The notes beneath the pieces were generated by a model. It saw nothing but the letters and a program-made list of their open reading frames with translations. It was not told the origin of the DNA and made no database searches. A stretch of DNA of 60,204 nt. It comes from an uncultured Oribacterium sp. (GTDB taxonomy: Bacteria; Bacillota; Clostridia; Lachnospirales; Lachnospiraceae). Position numbers and translations under genes: made by a program. Each line of letters begins with the position of its first letter. Position 1 is the first letter of the stretch. The stretch is taken from positions 1 to 60,204 of the forward strand of contig CAKQPT010000015.1 in assembly GCA_934270345.1 (NCBI GenBank), given 5' to 3'. Shown here piece after piece: positions 1-7,828 of this stretch.

Positions 1-968
1 CCGTCCTTCTCACGACGCAGCATGTCCTTCGCGAGGATCTCATACTGCTCGTACAGAACCGGAAGGTCTTCCTCGGTCAGCGCACTCGGGCTGGACGGAT
101 CGGTGACGACCGGCTCCATGGAAAGCTCGGAGAAGCCGAGGTCATCTGCCATATGGAAGATATCGTTTGTAAAATCGGTGTTGTAGTGCGAGAAGGTACC
201 ACGCATGTAGTAGCTCTTATCGCCACGGGACTCGACGAACTTCTGGAAGTTCGGCACGATACGGTCATAGGAGCCGCGCCCCGCACGATCGACGCGGAAG
301 CGGTCATGAACCTCCTTCCGTCCATCCAGTGAAAGGACGACATTGTAACACTCCTTATTCGCCCACTCGATGACCTCGTCCGTCAGCTTGACACCGTTCG
401 TCGTCAGCGTGAAGCGGAAGTTCTTATTGTGCGCCTTCTCGATGGAACGCGCATACGCTACGGTCTCCTTGCAGAGCTCGAAGTTCAGCAGCGGCTCACC
501 ACCGAAGAAATCGACCTCGAGGTTCCGGCGGTTTCCGGAATTCTCCACCAGGAAGTCGATCGCGCGCTTCGCAGTCTCGATGGTCATGATGCCTTCCTTG
601 CCATGGAACTTACCCTGGGATGCGAAGCAGTAGCTGCAGTTCAGATCACAGGTATGTGCCACGAGGAGGCAGAGCGCCTTCACCACCGTGGACTGCTGCT
701 TGAGATAGCCGGCCGCCTTCTCATAGACATCCTTCGTAAAGAGCTTTCCCTGCTCCGTCAGCTCATGGATATCCGCGAAGGTATCCGCGAGCTCCTCCGC
801 CGATGCTTCCGGATGCATCGTGCGAAGCTCTTCCGTCGCCACCTCCTCACTCATGCCGCTGTCGATCAGATGGATCGCGTCATAAGCCAGGTCGTCGGTC
901 ACATGAACGCTTGCGCTGTATACATCGAGAACGATGTTATAACCATTGAGTTTATACTGATGAATCAT
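1..968 (-). CDS. scfB: SCIFF radical SAM maturase, cut by the left edge
   Basis: Radical SAM peptide maturase that installs thioether bonds between Cys and an acceptor residue of the SCIFF peptide encoded just upstream. About 322 codons are visible from the ATG at 966-968, which has a GGAG ribosome site a few bases upstream. The 4Fe-4S motif C107-x3-C111-x2-C114 sits in the context HTCDLNCSYCFASQG, and a GGEP-type motif (DFFGGEPLLNF) follows. The family is usually about 450 residues, so the C-terminal SPASM part with the auxiliary Fe-S clusters lies outside the window. The N-terminal ~100 residues match the RRE-like leader-binding region expected in this family. Adjacency to the six-cysteine peptide makes the assignment firm. 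A strong hairpin with a T-run separates the two genes, so the enzyme is probably made at a lower level than its substrate. Confidence 0.93.
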   Translation of the reverse strand, partial: MIHQYKLNGYNIVLDVYSASVHVTDDLAYDAIHLIDSGMSEEVATEELRTMHPEASAEELADTFADIHELTEQGKLFTKDVYEKAAGYLKQQSTVVKALCLLVAHTCDLNCSYCFASQGKFHGKEGIMTIETAKRAIDFLVENSGNRRNLEVDFFGGEPLLNFELCKETVAYARSIEKAHNKNFRFTLTTNGVKLTDEVIEWANKECYNVVLSLDGRKEVHDRFRVDRAGRGSYDRIVPNFQKFVESRGDKSYYMRGTFSHYNTDFTNDIFHMADDLGFSELSMEPVVTDPSSPSALTEEDLPVLYEQYEILAKDMLRREKD

Positions 969-1038
969 GAAATCTCCTACTCTAATGATCGAAAAACGAT
1001 CAGAAAATCGATACAAAAAACTAAAATCGATAAGCAAT

Positions 1039-1066
1039 AAAAAACCGGGGCTGTTCATGCCCCGGT
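1039..1066 (-). terminator. Intrinsic terminator between SCIFF peptide and its maturase
   Basis: Arms 1044-1051 and 1059-1066 (ACCGGGGC/GCCCCGGT) form a perfect 8-bp GC-rich stem with a 7-nt loop. On the minus strand the stem is followed directly by six T residues. It lies downstream of the peptide gene and upstream of the maturase, so read-through past it would set the enzyme level. Confidence 0.85.
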
Positions 1067-1084
1067 CGATACACGAACCTGATA

Positions 1085-1231
1085 TTAAGCGTTCTTGTTC
1101 TCACACTGCTGGTTAGCGATACCACAGCTGGTCTTGCAGGCAGACTGGCAGGATGTCTGGCACTCGCCACAGCCGCCCTTCTCCTCGGATCTCTTCATAT
1201 CTCTTGTGTTTAATGTCATAATATGCTTCAT
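1085..1231 (-). CDS. scfA: SCIFF ribosomal peptide precursor (48 aa)
   Basis: Short ORF belonging to the six-cysteines-in-forty-five-residues family, a near-universal clostridial ribosomal peptide whose biological role is unsettled. Translation gives 48 residues beginning MKHIMTLNTRDMKR and six cysteines at C21, C24, C28, C32, C36 and C43, with the family signature GGCGECQTSCQSACKTSC. An AAGAGG ribosome site precedes the ATG at 1229-1231. The neighbouring radical SAM gene is the cognate maturase. One oddity is that residue 37, directly after C36, is Gly, where I recall Thr in typical family members and where the acceptor was reported in the Clostridium thermocellum peptide CteA. Here Thr occurs only at positions 26 and 34 within the Cys region. 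Confidence 0.93.
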   Translation of the reverse strand: MKHIMTLNTRDMKRSEEKGGCGECQTSCQSACKTSCGIANQQCENKNA

Positions 1232-1247
1232 AGAAATACCTCTTTCC

Positions 1248-1262
1248 TAACAGTAACTGTTA
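1248..1262. promoter_or_regulatory. 15-bp perfect palindrome in the SCIFF 5' leader
   Basis: TAACAGTAACTGTTA is an exact palindrome placed between the predicted -10 element and the ribosome site of the SCIFF gene. Position and symmetry fit a repressor operator, but I do not recognise the binding protein. Confidence 0.4.
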
Positions 1263-1274
1263 TGTAATATGCCC

Positions 1275-1304
1275 ATAATACATTTCCTTACATAAGTAAG
1301 TCAA
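1275..1304 (-). promoter_or_regulatory. SigA-type promoter of the SCIFF gene
   Basis: On the minus strand TTGACT (1299-1304) and TATTAT (1275-1280) are 18 bp apart, and a TG dinucleotide precedes the -10. The -35 overlaps the last codons and stop of the upstream glycosylase gene, giving the SCIFF unit its own transcription start. Confidence 0.6.
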
Positions 1305-1804
1305 GAATTATTTGCGATGATTTGCTGATATTCCGTCACCAGACGTTCAAAGGATACCGCACAGTTCGCCGGTGAAGTCGATGAAAGCTTCACTGCATGG
1401 ATGCCGGTCCGCGGGTACTGATACTTTTCATAGTACTTATACGAGCTCGCACCGGTGCAGAAGATGCGCGTGATTTTCGTCTTTTTCAGGAGCCCCTCGA
1501 TGTCCGTCGGAACCGGATTCCGGATGCTGGCATCCGAGGCACCGACGATGTCGCACTCACTCAGCGCATCCCAGAGTGCGATGTGGTGACGCCGCATCAT
1601 CGAGGACTTCTCCTCGGTGCTTTCGGGCAATGTCTCCGCCAGCACCGTAGCCATGACCCGCCAGAAGCGATTCTGCGGATGTCCGTAATAGAACTTCATC
1701 TCCCGCGACTTCGGTGAAGGAATCGAGCCCAGGACCAGCACCGCCGAATCCGCATCATACAGCGGTCCGAATGCACGGTGATCCACATGTGTTAATTCCG
1801 CCAT
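1301..1804 (-). CDS. Hypoxanthine/mismatch-type DNA glycosylase
   Basis: Uracil-DNA-glycosylase superfamily member of the deoxyinosine (hypoxanthine) DNA glycosylase type, removing deaminated bases in base-excision repair. The motif GSIPSPKSREMKFYYGHPQN near residues 25-44 is characteristic of this subgroup, with NRFW directly after. The open frame extends further upstream, but the ATG at 1804 has AAGGAGG six bases ahead, and the upstream part (low-complexity, Arg/Ser-rich) overlaps the neighbouring gene, so I take 167 residues as the product. It ends inside the SCIFF promoter. The enzyme class is confident, the substrate range is inferred from family. Confidence 0.85.
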   Translation of the reverse strand: MAELTHVDHRAFGPLYDADSAVLVLGSIPSPKSREMKFYYGHPQNRFWRVMATVLAETLPESTEEKSSMMRRHHIALWDALSECDIVGASDASIRNPVPTDIEGLLKKTKITRIFCTGASSYKYYEKYQYPRTGIHAVKLSSTSPANCAVSFERLVTEYQQIIANNS

Positions 1805-1913
1805 CGCCCCTCCTTTGCGTGATCCGTCCTGCAGCCTGTGTCGTTCATGATCCGTCATTTCACATGCACTGCTCACATACGACAGAAGAAAACGACTCCC
1901 TGCTGCTTCCGGC

Positions 1914-2690
1914 TTACTGCTCGACGATCTTAAACGCTCTCTGATAGAACGGCTGCTGGCCCTCGATGGCCTTTGCGGCGATCGGTGCACGTGCAGACAG
2001 CAGTGCCACGGACCGTCCACGGCTCGCACGACGTGCGGCCGCCATCAGTCTCGGGAAGGTCTCATCCATCGAACCGATGTGACGCACGATCACGCAGTAA
2101 TCGGTGTGTCCATTGCGGACCATGTCACGGATGTAACCCGCAGCGACATTACGGTCACTCCGCATCGCACCGGTCAGTGCATTCAGCAGATCCGCCGTGG
2201 TCTGGTCCTCACGTACATTCTTGAAAATGATGTCTTCATCTGCTCTGGACTTCTCACCCTCGAGTCCGAGCTCAGCACCCTTGATCTTCGTGCGAAGATC
2301 GATGATCATCTCACGGGCGACGATGAAGTCATCCGTACCCGGATTGAGCACGAAGCCGTAGATCTGCCGATCGTTCATCGCGATATCAGCCGCTTCCTCG
2401 AAGCTGTGCTTTACGCTCTGTACCGGCTCATTCTTAAACCAGGCCTTCAGATTCGCCCGGCTCGTGAATACCATGTAGAAGTGCGCGCCGTCCTTGTTCG
2501 CGGTGACTCCATACAGAAGCTTACGCTCACGTGCCTTCTCACCGACGATACGTACCGGCATGATGAACTCGGCCCCCGCCATCTCCTCCATCACGATCTG
2601 CTCCGCACCAGTGTTCTCACCGTTCGACACCTTCAGTGCATGGATCGCGTCAACCAGCTTCTGGTTGGCTCTCTCAGTATAATCTGCCAT
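1914..2690 (-). CDS. SseB family protein
   Basis: 258-residue protein of the SseB type, a family of unclear role in Gram-positives (the name derives from an enterobacterial serine-sensitivity gene). The N-terminal half has the family core, including a segment around LLYGVTANKDGAHFYMVFTS and a later GFVLNPGTDDFIVARE. The C-terminal half (IKGAELGLEGEK onwards) is a second, less recognisable domain with an alternating helix pattern. The start at 2690 is chosen because AGGAGG precedes it at normal spacing. An upstream in-frame ATG at 2765 has no ribosome site. It is transcribed in the same direction as the DNA glycosylase 109 bases downstream. Confidence 0.7.
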   Translation of the reverse strand: MADYTERANQKLVDAIHALKVSNGENTGAEQIVMEEMAGAEFIMPVRIVGEKARERKLLYGVTANKDGAHFYMVFTSRANLKAWFKNEPVQSVKHSFEEAADIAMNDRQIYGFVLNPGTDDFIVAREMIIDLRTKIKGAELGLEGEKSRADEDIIFKNVREDQTTADLLNALTGAMRSDRNVAAGYIRDMVRNGHTDYCVIVRHIGSMDETFPRLMAAARRASRGRSVALLSARAPIAAKAIEGQQPFYQRAFKIVEQ

Positions 2691-2849
2691 ATATAAACCT
2701 CCTGGTCTGTCTGCTTTCTCCCATGCAGTGTAGCATATTTTAGCATAGCTGTCGAACAGAAACACGCATCCGGAAAGCAGTGAAGCCTCACAGAACTACG
2801 GCACACGAAACGGCCCCCCGGAGGCAAATGACCGTGTACACCAGAAAAC

Positions 2850-2870
2850 GGCGGAGCATCACGCTCCGCC
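2850..2870 (-). terminator. Terminator after gluconate 5-dehydrogenase
   Basis: GGCGGAGC/GCTCCGCC (2850-2857 and 2863-2870) form a perfect 8-bp stem with a 5-base loop, followed on the minus strand by GTTTTCT. It lies 40 bases past the dehydrogenase stop codon. Confidence 0.7.
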
Positions 2871-2910
2871 GCATATGTTTCTATCATTCAGATTCATAAG
2901 ATCATGAAGA

Positions 2911-3783
2911 TCAGTGATCTGCTACCTTGATGTCCTCAACGCCTGTAACGTCCTGGAACTTGGACTCATCGAGCTGGCTCGGATCCTGGCCGATGTAAGC
3001 GAGGATACCACCATCGATGTATACAACCTGACCGTTGATGAAGTCAGATGCCGGAGAAGCGAGGAATACAGCGAGACCCTCGAGGTCCTCTGTCTCGCCC
3101 CAGCGCTGTGCAGGTGTCTTCGAACGGATGAAACGATCAAACGGAGCCATGGAACCGTCTGCCTGCTTTGCACGAAGCGGAGCGGTCTGCGGAGTCGCGA
3201 TGTAGCCAGGTCCGATCGCGTTACACTGAATGTTGTACTGACCATACTCAGAGCAGATGTTCTTCGTGAGCATCTTGAGTCCGCCCTTGGCAGCTGCGTA
3301 AGCAGATACGGTCTCACGACCAAGCTCAGACATCATGGAGCATGCGTTGATGATCTTGCCGTAGCCCTTCTTGATCATGCCAGGAAGAACAGCCTTTGCG
3401 CAGAGGAAAGGACCGGTGAGGTCGACATTGATGACCTGATCCCACTGCTGCTTCGTCATCTCAACCATCGGGATTCTCTTGATGATGCCGGCATTATTTA
3501 CCAGGATATCCACACCACCAAACTTCTCCTCGACGTCCTTCACGAGTGCATTTACCTGCTCCTCGTTCGTAACATCACATACGACACCGTATGCATCGAT
3601 CCCGAGCTTCTGATACTCTGCGATACCTCTGTCAACGAGCTCCTGATTGATATCATTGAAAACGACCTTCTTTGCGCCAGCCTCCGCAAATGCCTTCGCA
3701 TATGCAAGACCCAGTCCATAGGATGCGCCGGTTACCCATGCAACCTTGCCATCAAGTCTGAACTTATCAAGAATTCCAGCCAT
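2911..3783 (-). CDS. Gluconate 5-dehydrogenase-type SDR oxidoreductase
   Basis: Short-chain dehydrogenase/reductase of 290 residues, most like the clostridial/streptococcal gluconate 5-dehydrogenases that interconvert 5-keto-D-gluconate and D-gluconate with NAD(P)H. Visible motifs are the cofactor glycine motif TGASYGLG near residue 19, NNAG near 96, the catalytic Ser/Tyr/Lys with SAYAAAKGG near 160, and PGYIATPQT. The C-terminal VYIDGGILAYIGQDPSQ is the signature I associate with this subgroup. A strong AAAGGAG site precedes the ATG. No other sugar-acid genes are next to it, so it may act with a pathway encoded elsewhere. Related 2-deoxy-3-ketogluconate reductases (KduD) are the main alternative. 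Confidence 0.82.
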   Translation of the reverse strand: MAGILDKFRLDGKVAWVTGASYGLGLAYAKAFAEAGAKKVVFNDINQELVDRGIAEYQKLGIDAYGVVCDVTNEEQVNALVKDVEEKFGGVDILVNNAGIIKRIPMVEMTKQQWDQVINVDLTGPFLCAKAVLPGMIKKGYGKIINACSMMSELGRETVSAYAAAKGGLKMLTKNICSEYGQYNIQCNAIGPGYIATPQTAPLRAKQADGSMAPFDRFIRSKTPAQRWGETEDLEGLAVFLASPASDFINGQVVYIDGGILAYIGQDPSQLDESKFQDVTGVEDIKVADH

Positions 3784-3905
3784 AACAAATCTCCTTTTTC
3801 TTCGATTTTCTTACTTCTATGTTCCCAGGCACGATGCCTGAATCCATCCATACCAGTATCATCATAGTTGATTTACCACCCCGGTTCAAGCCTTCGCAGG
3901 CACTC

Positions 3906-3955
3906 TTCACAAAGTTTGTGAATGTTGCGGTAAACCGGTTCACTTTTCTTGTCAA
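3906..3955 (-). promoter_or_regulatory. Promoter and two operator-like palindromes upstream of the dehydrogenase
   Basis: On the minus strand a TTGACA -35 lies at 3950-3955. Just downstream of it is the near-palindrome GTGAACCGGTTTAC (3930-3943), a LacI-family style operator with a central CCGG, overlapping the spacer and the expected -10 (weak, TACCGC). Twenty bases further on is the exact 17-bp palindrome TTCACAAAGTTTGTGAA (3906-3922). Two different dyads at one promoter suggest substrate-dependent repression of the sugar-acid dehydrogenase. The regulator is not in the window. Confidence 0.5.
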
Positions 3956-3957
3956 AA

Positions 3958-3993
3958 ATTGCCAAGATGCAGTTTTTCCTGCATCTTGGCAAT
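3958..3993. terminator. 15-bp perfect stem terminator, bidirectional
   Basis: Arms 3958-3972 and 3979-3993 pair over 15 bases with a 6-base loop. T-runs follow on both strands. In the direction of the genes it ends transcription from the amino-acid permease and insulates the dehydrogenase promoter next to it. Confidence 0.85.
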
Positions 3994-4083
3994 ACTTTTT
4001 CAGTCTGTTTTTCAGTGGATGCTTTCCGGGCACGCACCATGATGATGCCCTGCGCCGCATCCTCTCTTTCAGCATCCGAAGGA

Positions 4084-5511
4084 TCAGGCCTTCGCTGCAT
4101 CCTCTCTCTTCTTCAGAATCGGAAGGATGATACCGAGTGCCGTCAGAACGCACGGTGTGATGATGTTCAGGCACATGGTGAACAGATCCTCATCATAAAC
4201 ACCGAGCAGACAGCTCGCTGCGGTCACGAAGAAGCACCAGAAGCCGAAGAACATCGCCACATTATGATTCTTCACGAAACGATACTCCGGCTTGAACTTA
4301 TCCTCTGCCTTACGAAGTGCGATATACGCTGCAAATACCCAGAGATAACGCATCGGCATACATACGGAGTTCAGCTTGGTGAGCTGCTTCAGAACGGCGG
4401 CTGCACCCGGAACGAAGGACTGTACGAGGATGATGGCACCGGAAAGAACCGCAACCATCTTGATACCGTTGACATAGGCACCCTTATCGTTCTGTCTGAG
4501 AAGCTTCGACGGGATAAACTTACGCGCATCCTCGTTGTCAAACAGCATACGAAGCGGTGCATCGATACTGATGACAAGCGTGGAAAGCTGACCTACGGCG
4601 TTGCAGAGTGCGTAAATGATCATCAGGGTGTCACCCATGTGATAGTACTCGCCCAGTCTCTGGAATGCCCAGTAGGAACCGTTGGAGTTGTAGGAGTTGA
4701 AGCTCTCCTTGGACTCGTTGATGATGGCCGGATCGAACATCATGCCCATCGCGATGGTACCGAGGATCGCACAGATCACAACCATGATCGCCAGGCTGAT
4801 CATCGCACGCGGGAAGCCCTTACTCGGGTTCTCTACCTTATTAACATACGGAGAGATCTTCTCACAGCCACCGACCGCGAATACCAGAATGGACAGGGAG
4901 GTGAAGTACTTCCAGTCAAAGGTCGGAATCAGGTTCTTCGCACTGAAATCCATGGTCACGAAGGAAGAAGCCGGATTGATGGCACGCGCACCGAACATCA
5001 TGATGATGTAAAGGATGGACATGATGAACATGCTGGTACCAGCCAGTGTCGCCATCTTCTTCAGCGGGTTCAGACCACGGCTTGCGATGTAGCAGAACAG
5101 GATCAGGATACAGAAGGTGATCAGCTGTACGGCCAGTGTAGGGAAGGTATCGTACGCTTCCGCATTACGGAATACAGCCCAGCTCAGTGCCTTCAGACCA
5201 CCGGAGGACTTACTTGCGATGTAGGTGATATGGCAGGCCCAGTAGGTCCAGCCTGCATAGTACGCAAGCTTCGGTCCTGTCGTCTTCAGAATCCATGAGC
5301 TCACGCCTCCACCAGAATCCTTAAAGGCGGAACCCAGCTCGCCGACCATCAGTGCGTATGGTACGAAGTAGAGGGCAAACATGAGGATCCAGCTGAAAAT
5401 AACCTGGATACCGTTGAAGTAGATGAAGCCGTTCAGTACATTTCCGAAGCCCCAAACCGTCGAAAATGCCATGAACGCCAGCGTCGTCCATTTAATGTGT
5501 TTTGAATCCAT
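4084..5511 (-). CDS. APC superfamily amino-acid permease
   Basis: Integral membrane transporter of 475 residues with about twelve hydrophobic segments, the usual length and topology of amino acid-polyamine-organocation permeases. The first membrane segment carries the family's substrate-site stretch (FMAFSTVWGFGNVLNGF), and the sixth region has the conserved FAVGGCEKISPYVNKVENPSKGFPRA, typical of glutamate/GABA-antiporter-like and YjeM-like members. AAAGGAG precedes the ATG. It ends in a bidirectional terminator, so it is probably monocistronic. Substrate cannot be told from sequence alone. Confidence 0.82.
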   Translation of the reverse strand: MDSKHIKWTTLAFMAFSTVWGFGNVLNGFIYFNGIQVIFSWILMFALYFVPYALMVGELGSAFKDSGGGVSSWILKTTGPKLAYYAGWTYWACHITYIASKSSGGLKALSWAVFRNAEAYDTFPTLAVQLITFCILILFCYIASRGLNPLKKMATLAGTSMFIMSILYIIMMFGARAINPASSFVTMDFSAKNLIPTFDWKYFTSLSILVFAVGGCEKISPYVNKVENPSKGFPRAMISLAIMVVICAILGTIAMGMMFDPAIINESKESFNSYNSNGSYWAFQRLGEYYHMGDTLMIIYALCNAVGQLSTLVISIDAPLRMLFDNEDARKFIPSKLLRQNDKGAYVNGIKMVAVLSGAIILVQSFVPGAAAVLKQLTKLNSVCMPMRYLWVFAAYIALRKAEDKFKPEYRFVKNHNVAMFFGFWCFFVTAASCLLGVYDEDLFTMCLNIITPCVLTALGIILPILKKREDAAKA

Positions 5512-5536
5512 ATTTATACTCCTTTATCTTTGTTTT

Positions 5537-5603
5537 GCGAAACGAATTCAGATTTCGCTTTATTTTGAGAGCCCGAATGTACACACCCGCTGTTTCCGGG
5601 CTC
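5537..5603. promoter_or_regulatory. Two dyads upstream of the permease
   Basis: GCGAAA (5537-5542) pairs with TTTCGC (5553-5558), and GAGCCCG (5569-5575) pairs with CGGGCTC (5597-5603). Neither is followed by a T-run, so they look more like operators or leader structures of the permease than terminators. I recognise no specific binding motif. Confidence 0.25.
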
Positions 5604-5619
5604 GTCAAGACATTTGTGA

Positions 5620-6939
5620 TCAGAAGATCAGCCGGTAATTCCCGTCCCCGTTTCCTTCGAAACTCGAGCTGAACAGTACACGCGCCGCCTCGATCAGGTA
5701 CGCAGTGTCTCTCGCGCCCGCCGTCTCATACGGAGAGTGCATCGCGAGCTGCGGAAGTCCGACATCGACGGTGTTCATTGCCACCTGTGCCTGGGAAATA
5801 TTTCCGAGGGTCGAGCCGCCGAGCATATCGGAGCGGTTTGTGAAGGTCTGGTACGGCACCTCTGCCTTTTTGCAGATCGCGCGCATCACAGCGCCGGAAA
5901 CACCATCGGTCGTATACTTCTGGTTCGCGCTGTACTTGATCACGATACCCCGGTTCATATACGGACGGTTGGTCGGATCTGCCTTCTCGGCATGATTCGG
6001 ATGCACGGCATGTGCATTGTCCGCAGATACCATGAAGCTCGAAGCGATGCTCATGAGGTACTGCTCCTCACTGCGTCCCATCGCGCGGCTGATACGCTGA
6101 AGTGTATCCTTCAGGAAGGTGCTGGCAGCACCCTGCTTCGTACCGGAGCCGACCTCCTCGTTATCATAGACACAGTGCACCGCGATGGACTGCTTCAACT
6201 CTGCCGCGAGGAAGCCCTTCAGAGATGCGAACGCACACTGGAGGTCATCCAGACGTCCGCTCGCGATGAACTCGCCATGGAGGCCGAGCGTCGTGCCCTT
6301 CATGCGGTCATACAGGAAGAGATCCGTATCCAGGATGTCCTCCACCTGCACTCCTGCCTCGTCGGCGATCAGCTGCATGAACTGATTCTTCTCCTCGCCC
6401 TGCTCACAGAACAGCGGCAGCATATCCACCTGTGCATTAAATGCATAGCCGTCATTGACCTGACGGTTCATATGGATCGCCACATTCGGAATGATGAGCA
6501 GATCACGATCGACATTGACCAGTTTCGTCGCGATGCCCTCCTCCGTCTGAACGATCACACGACCGGCGACGGAAAGCGGACGGTCGAGCCAAGGTGCGCA
6601 GAGCATGCCGCCGTACTTCTCGACATTCAGCTTCACATAGCTGTTATCGACGACGATCTCTGCGTTTGTCTTGATCTTAAAAACCGGTGAATCGCAGTGG
6701 CTCGCCATGATCTGGAAGCCCTTATACGCCCCCTCCGGGATACGAAAGGCGATGATGGCCGAATCGTTCCGTGTTACGTAGTAGCCATGACCTCCGGACA
6801 GCGTCCACGGGCAGCCCTCATAGAGACGGGTGAAGCCGGCGTCCTCGAGCTCCTTCTGCATATTGGCTACTGCATAAAATGCATTCGGGCTGTGGTCCAG
6901 AAACTGGAGCAGCTCCTTATTCACTTCCTGATAATTCAT
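5620..6939 (-). CDS. M18 family aminopeptidase
   Basis: Cytosolic zinc aminopeptidase of the aspartyl-aminopeptidase (M18) family, 439 residues, close to the usual size. Metal-binding and catalytic landmarks are visible in order: ASHCDSP near residue 81, SGRLDDLQ, the paired acidic residues in YDNEEVGSGTKQGA, SADNAHAVHPNH, and the C-terminal histidine region MHSPYETAGARD. It probably releases N-terminal acidic residues or trims peptides. The ATG at 6939 is preferred because GAGGAT lies at a suitable distance. An ATG ten codons upstream has no ribosome site. It is a single gene between the permease and the shikimate kinase terminator. Confidence 0.92.
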   Translation of the reverse strand: MNYQEVNKELLQFLDHSPNAFYAVANMQKELEDAGFTRLYEGCPWTLSGGHGYYVTRNDSAIIAFRIPEGAYKGFQIMASHCDSPVFKIKTNAEIVVDNSYVKLNVEKYGGMLCAPWLDRPLSVAGRVIVQTEEGIATKLVNVDRDLLIIPNVAIHMNRQVNDGYAFNAQVDMLPLFCEQGEEKNQFMQLIADEAGVQVEDILDTDLFLYDRMKGTTLGLHGEFIASGRLDDLQCAFASLKGFLAAELKQSIAVHCVYDNEEVGSGTKQGAASTFLKDTLQRISRAMGRSEEQYLMSIASSFMVSADNAHAVHPNHAEKADPTNRPYMNRGIVIKYSANQKYTTDGVSGAVMRAICKKAEVPYQTFTNRSDMLGGSTLGNISQAQVAMNTVDVGLPQLAMHSPYETAGARDTAYLIEAARVLFSSSFEGNGDGNYRLIF

Positions 6940-7082
6940 TTCTCTATCCTCACAATCTGTATAAAACATGATGCTTATTCACGAGTGGAATATGTATTAT
7001 TCGTGAAAATTATATTATAGCTTCGTTAATTTCGCAACAAAATTATAAAAAAACTATAAACTGTCACAGAAAACAGCATACA

Positions 7083-7126
7083 AAAACCGCGTTATTGCGC
7101 ACTTTCCAACACAATAACGCGGTTTT
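7083..7126. terminator. 15-bp stem terminator after shikimate kinase
   Basis: Arms 7083-7097 (AAAACCGCGTTATTG) and 7112-7126 are exact complements with a 14-base loop. A/T runs are on both sides, so it can work in both directions. Confidence 0.8.
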
Positions 7127-7141
7127 GTTCTTCTTAGATAA

Positions 7142-7690
7142 TTATGAAAAATCCTTTACTTTCTGCATAATTTCGCAGCAGATCGTCCCGACATCCTTTC
7201 CGTCCGTCGCGACGCGTATATCTGCTGCCGCCTCATACGCCGGCCGGCGCTTCTCCTGCAGCATACGGATATACTCGACATCCATATGTCCGTTCAGAAT
7301 CGGACGATCCGCAGAGTCCTTCACCCGGAGGAGCGTCGTCTCCGGCGTTGCCGTCAGAAAAACGATGACGCAGGATTTCCGCAGGTTCACAACATTTTCC
7401 GGATTCATCACGAGACCACCGCCACAGGAGATCACCGCCGCATGTACATCCTGAAAACGCAGCACCGTGTCGTGCTCGAGCTGCCGGAAATACGCTTCCC
7501 CATCCGTCGCGAAAATCTCCGTGATCGAACGTCCTTCCTGCCGCACGATTTCCTGATCCGTATCGATCTCGGTAAAACCATATAGTGCCTTCAGTCCATG
7601 AGATACCGTCGTTTTCCCGGCGCCCATAAACCCGATCAGTGCGATGTTTTTCATTTCTTTTTTATTTAACCCGATATGATCTCCAGCCAT
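7142..7690 (-). CDS. aroK: Shikimate kinase
   Basis: Phosphorylates shikimate at the 3-hydroxyl with ATP in the chorismate pathway. The P-loop GFMGAGKTT begins near residue 20, followed by the shikimate-binding DTDQEI, the conserved CGGGLVMN and the lid RPILNG. The protein is 182 residues with a short N-terminal extension. The ATG at 7690 has a GGGGG purine tract at proper spacing, while an internal ATG at 7654 (start of MKNIALIGF) has only a weak A-rich site. The shorter 170-residue form is the standard family length, so the start is uncertain. No other aro genes are adjacent. Confidence 0.92.
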   Translation of the reverse strand: MAGDHIGLNKKEMKNIALIGFMGAGKTTVSHGLKALYGFTEIDTDQEIVRQEGRSITEIFATDGEAYFRQLEHDTVLRFQDVHAAVISCGGGLVMNPENVVNLRKSCVIVFLTATPETTLLRVKDSADRPILNGHMDVEYIRMLQEKRRPAYEAAADIRVATDGKDVGTICCEIMQKVKDFS

Positions 7691-7759
7691 AATTCCCCCT
7701 GTCCATACCTGTGTACGATTCCTCTTATTGTAGCAGATGACTCTGGTTTTTCACACAAA

Positions 7760-7794
7760 AACACCGGAGAATGTCGAGGACATTCTCCGGTGTT
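7760..7794 (-). terminator. Terminator after ppdK
   Basis: Arms 7760-7775 and 7779-7794 form a perfect 16-bp stem with a GAG triloop, followed on the minus strand by TTTTG. It lies 35 bases beyond the ppdK stop. Confidence 0.85.
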
Positions 7795-7828
7795 ATACAT
7801 CACTTATTTAATCCACAGTCCTGTGAAA

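Noticed and set aside
1805..2029. 75-codon N-terminal extension of the DNA glycosylase
   Set aside because: It overlaps the SseB gene on the same strand, is low-complexity, and a strong ribosome site supports the internal ATG at 1804.
3949..5298. 449-codon plus-strand open frame
   Set aside because: Antisense to the APC permease and begins within a terminator hairpin. Composition is His/Asp/Gln-rich as expected from a reverse-strand shadow.
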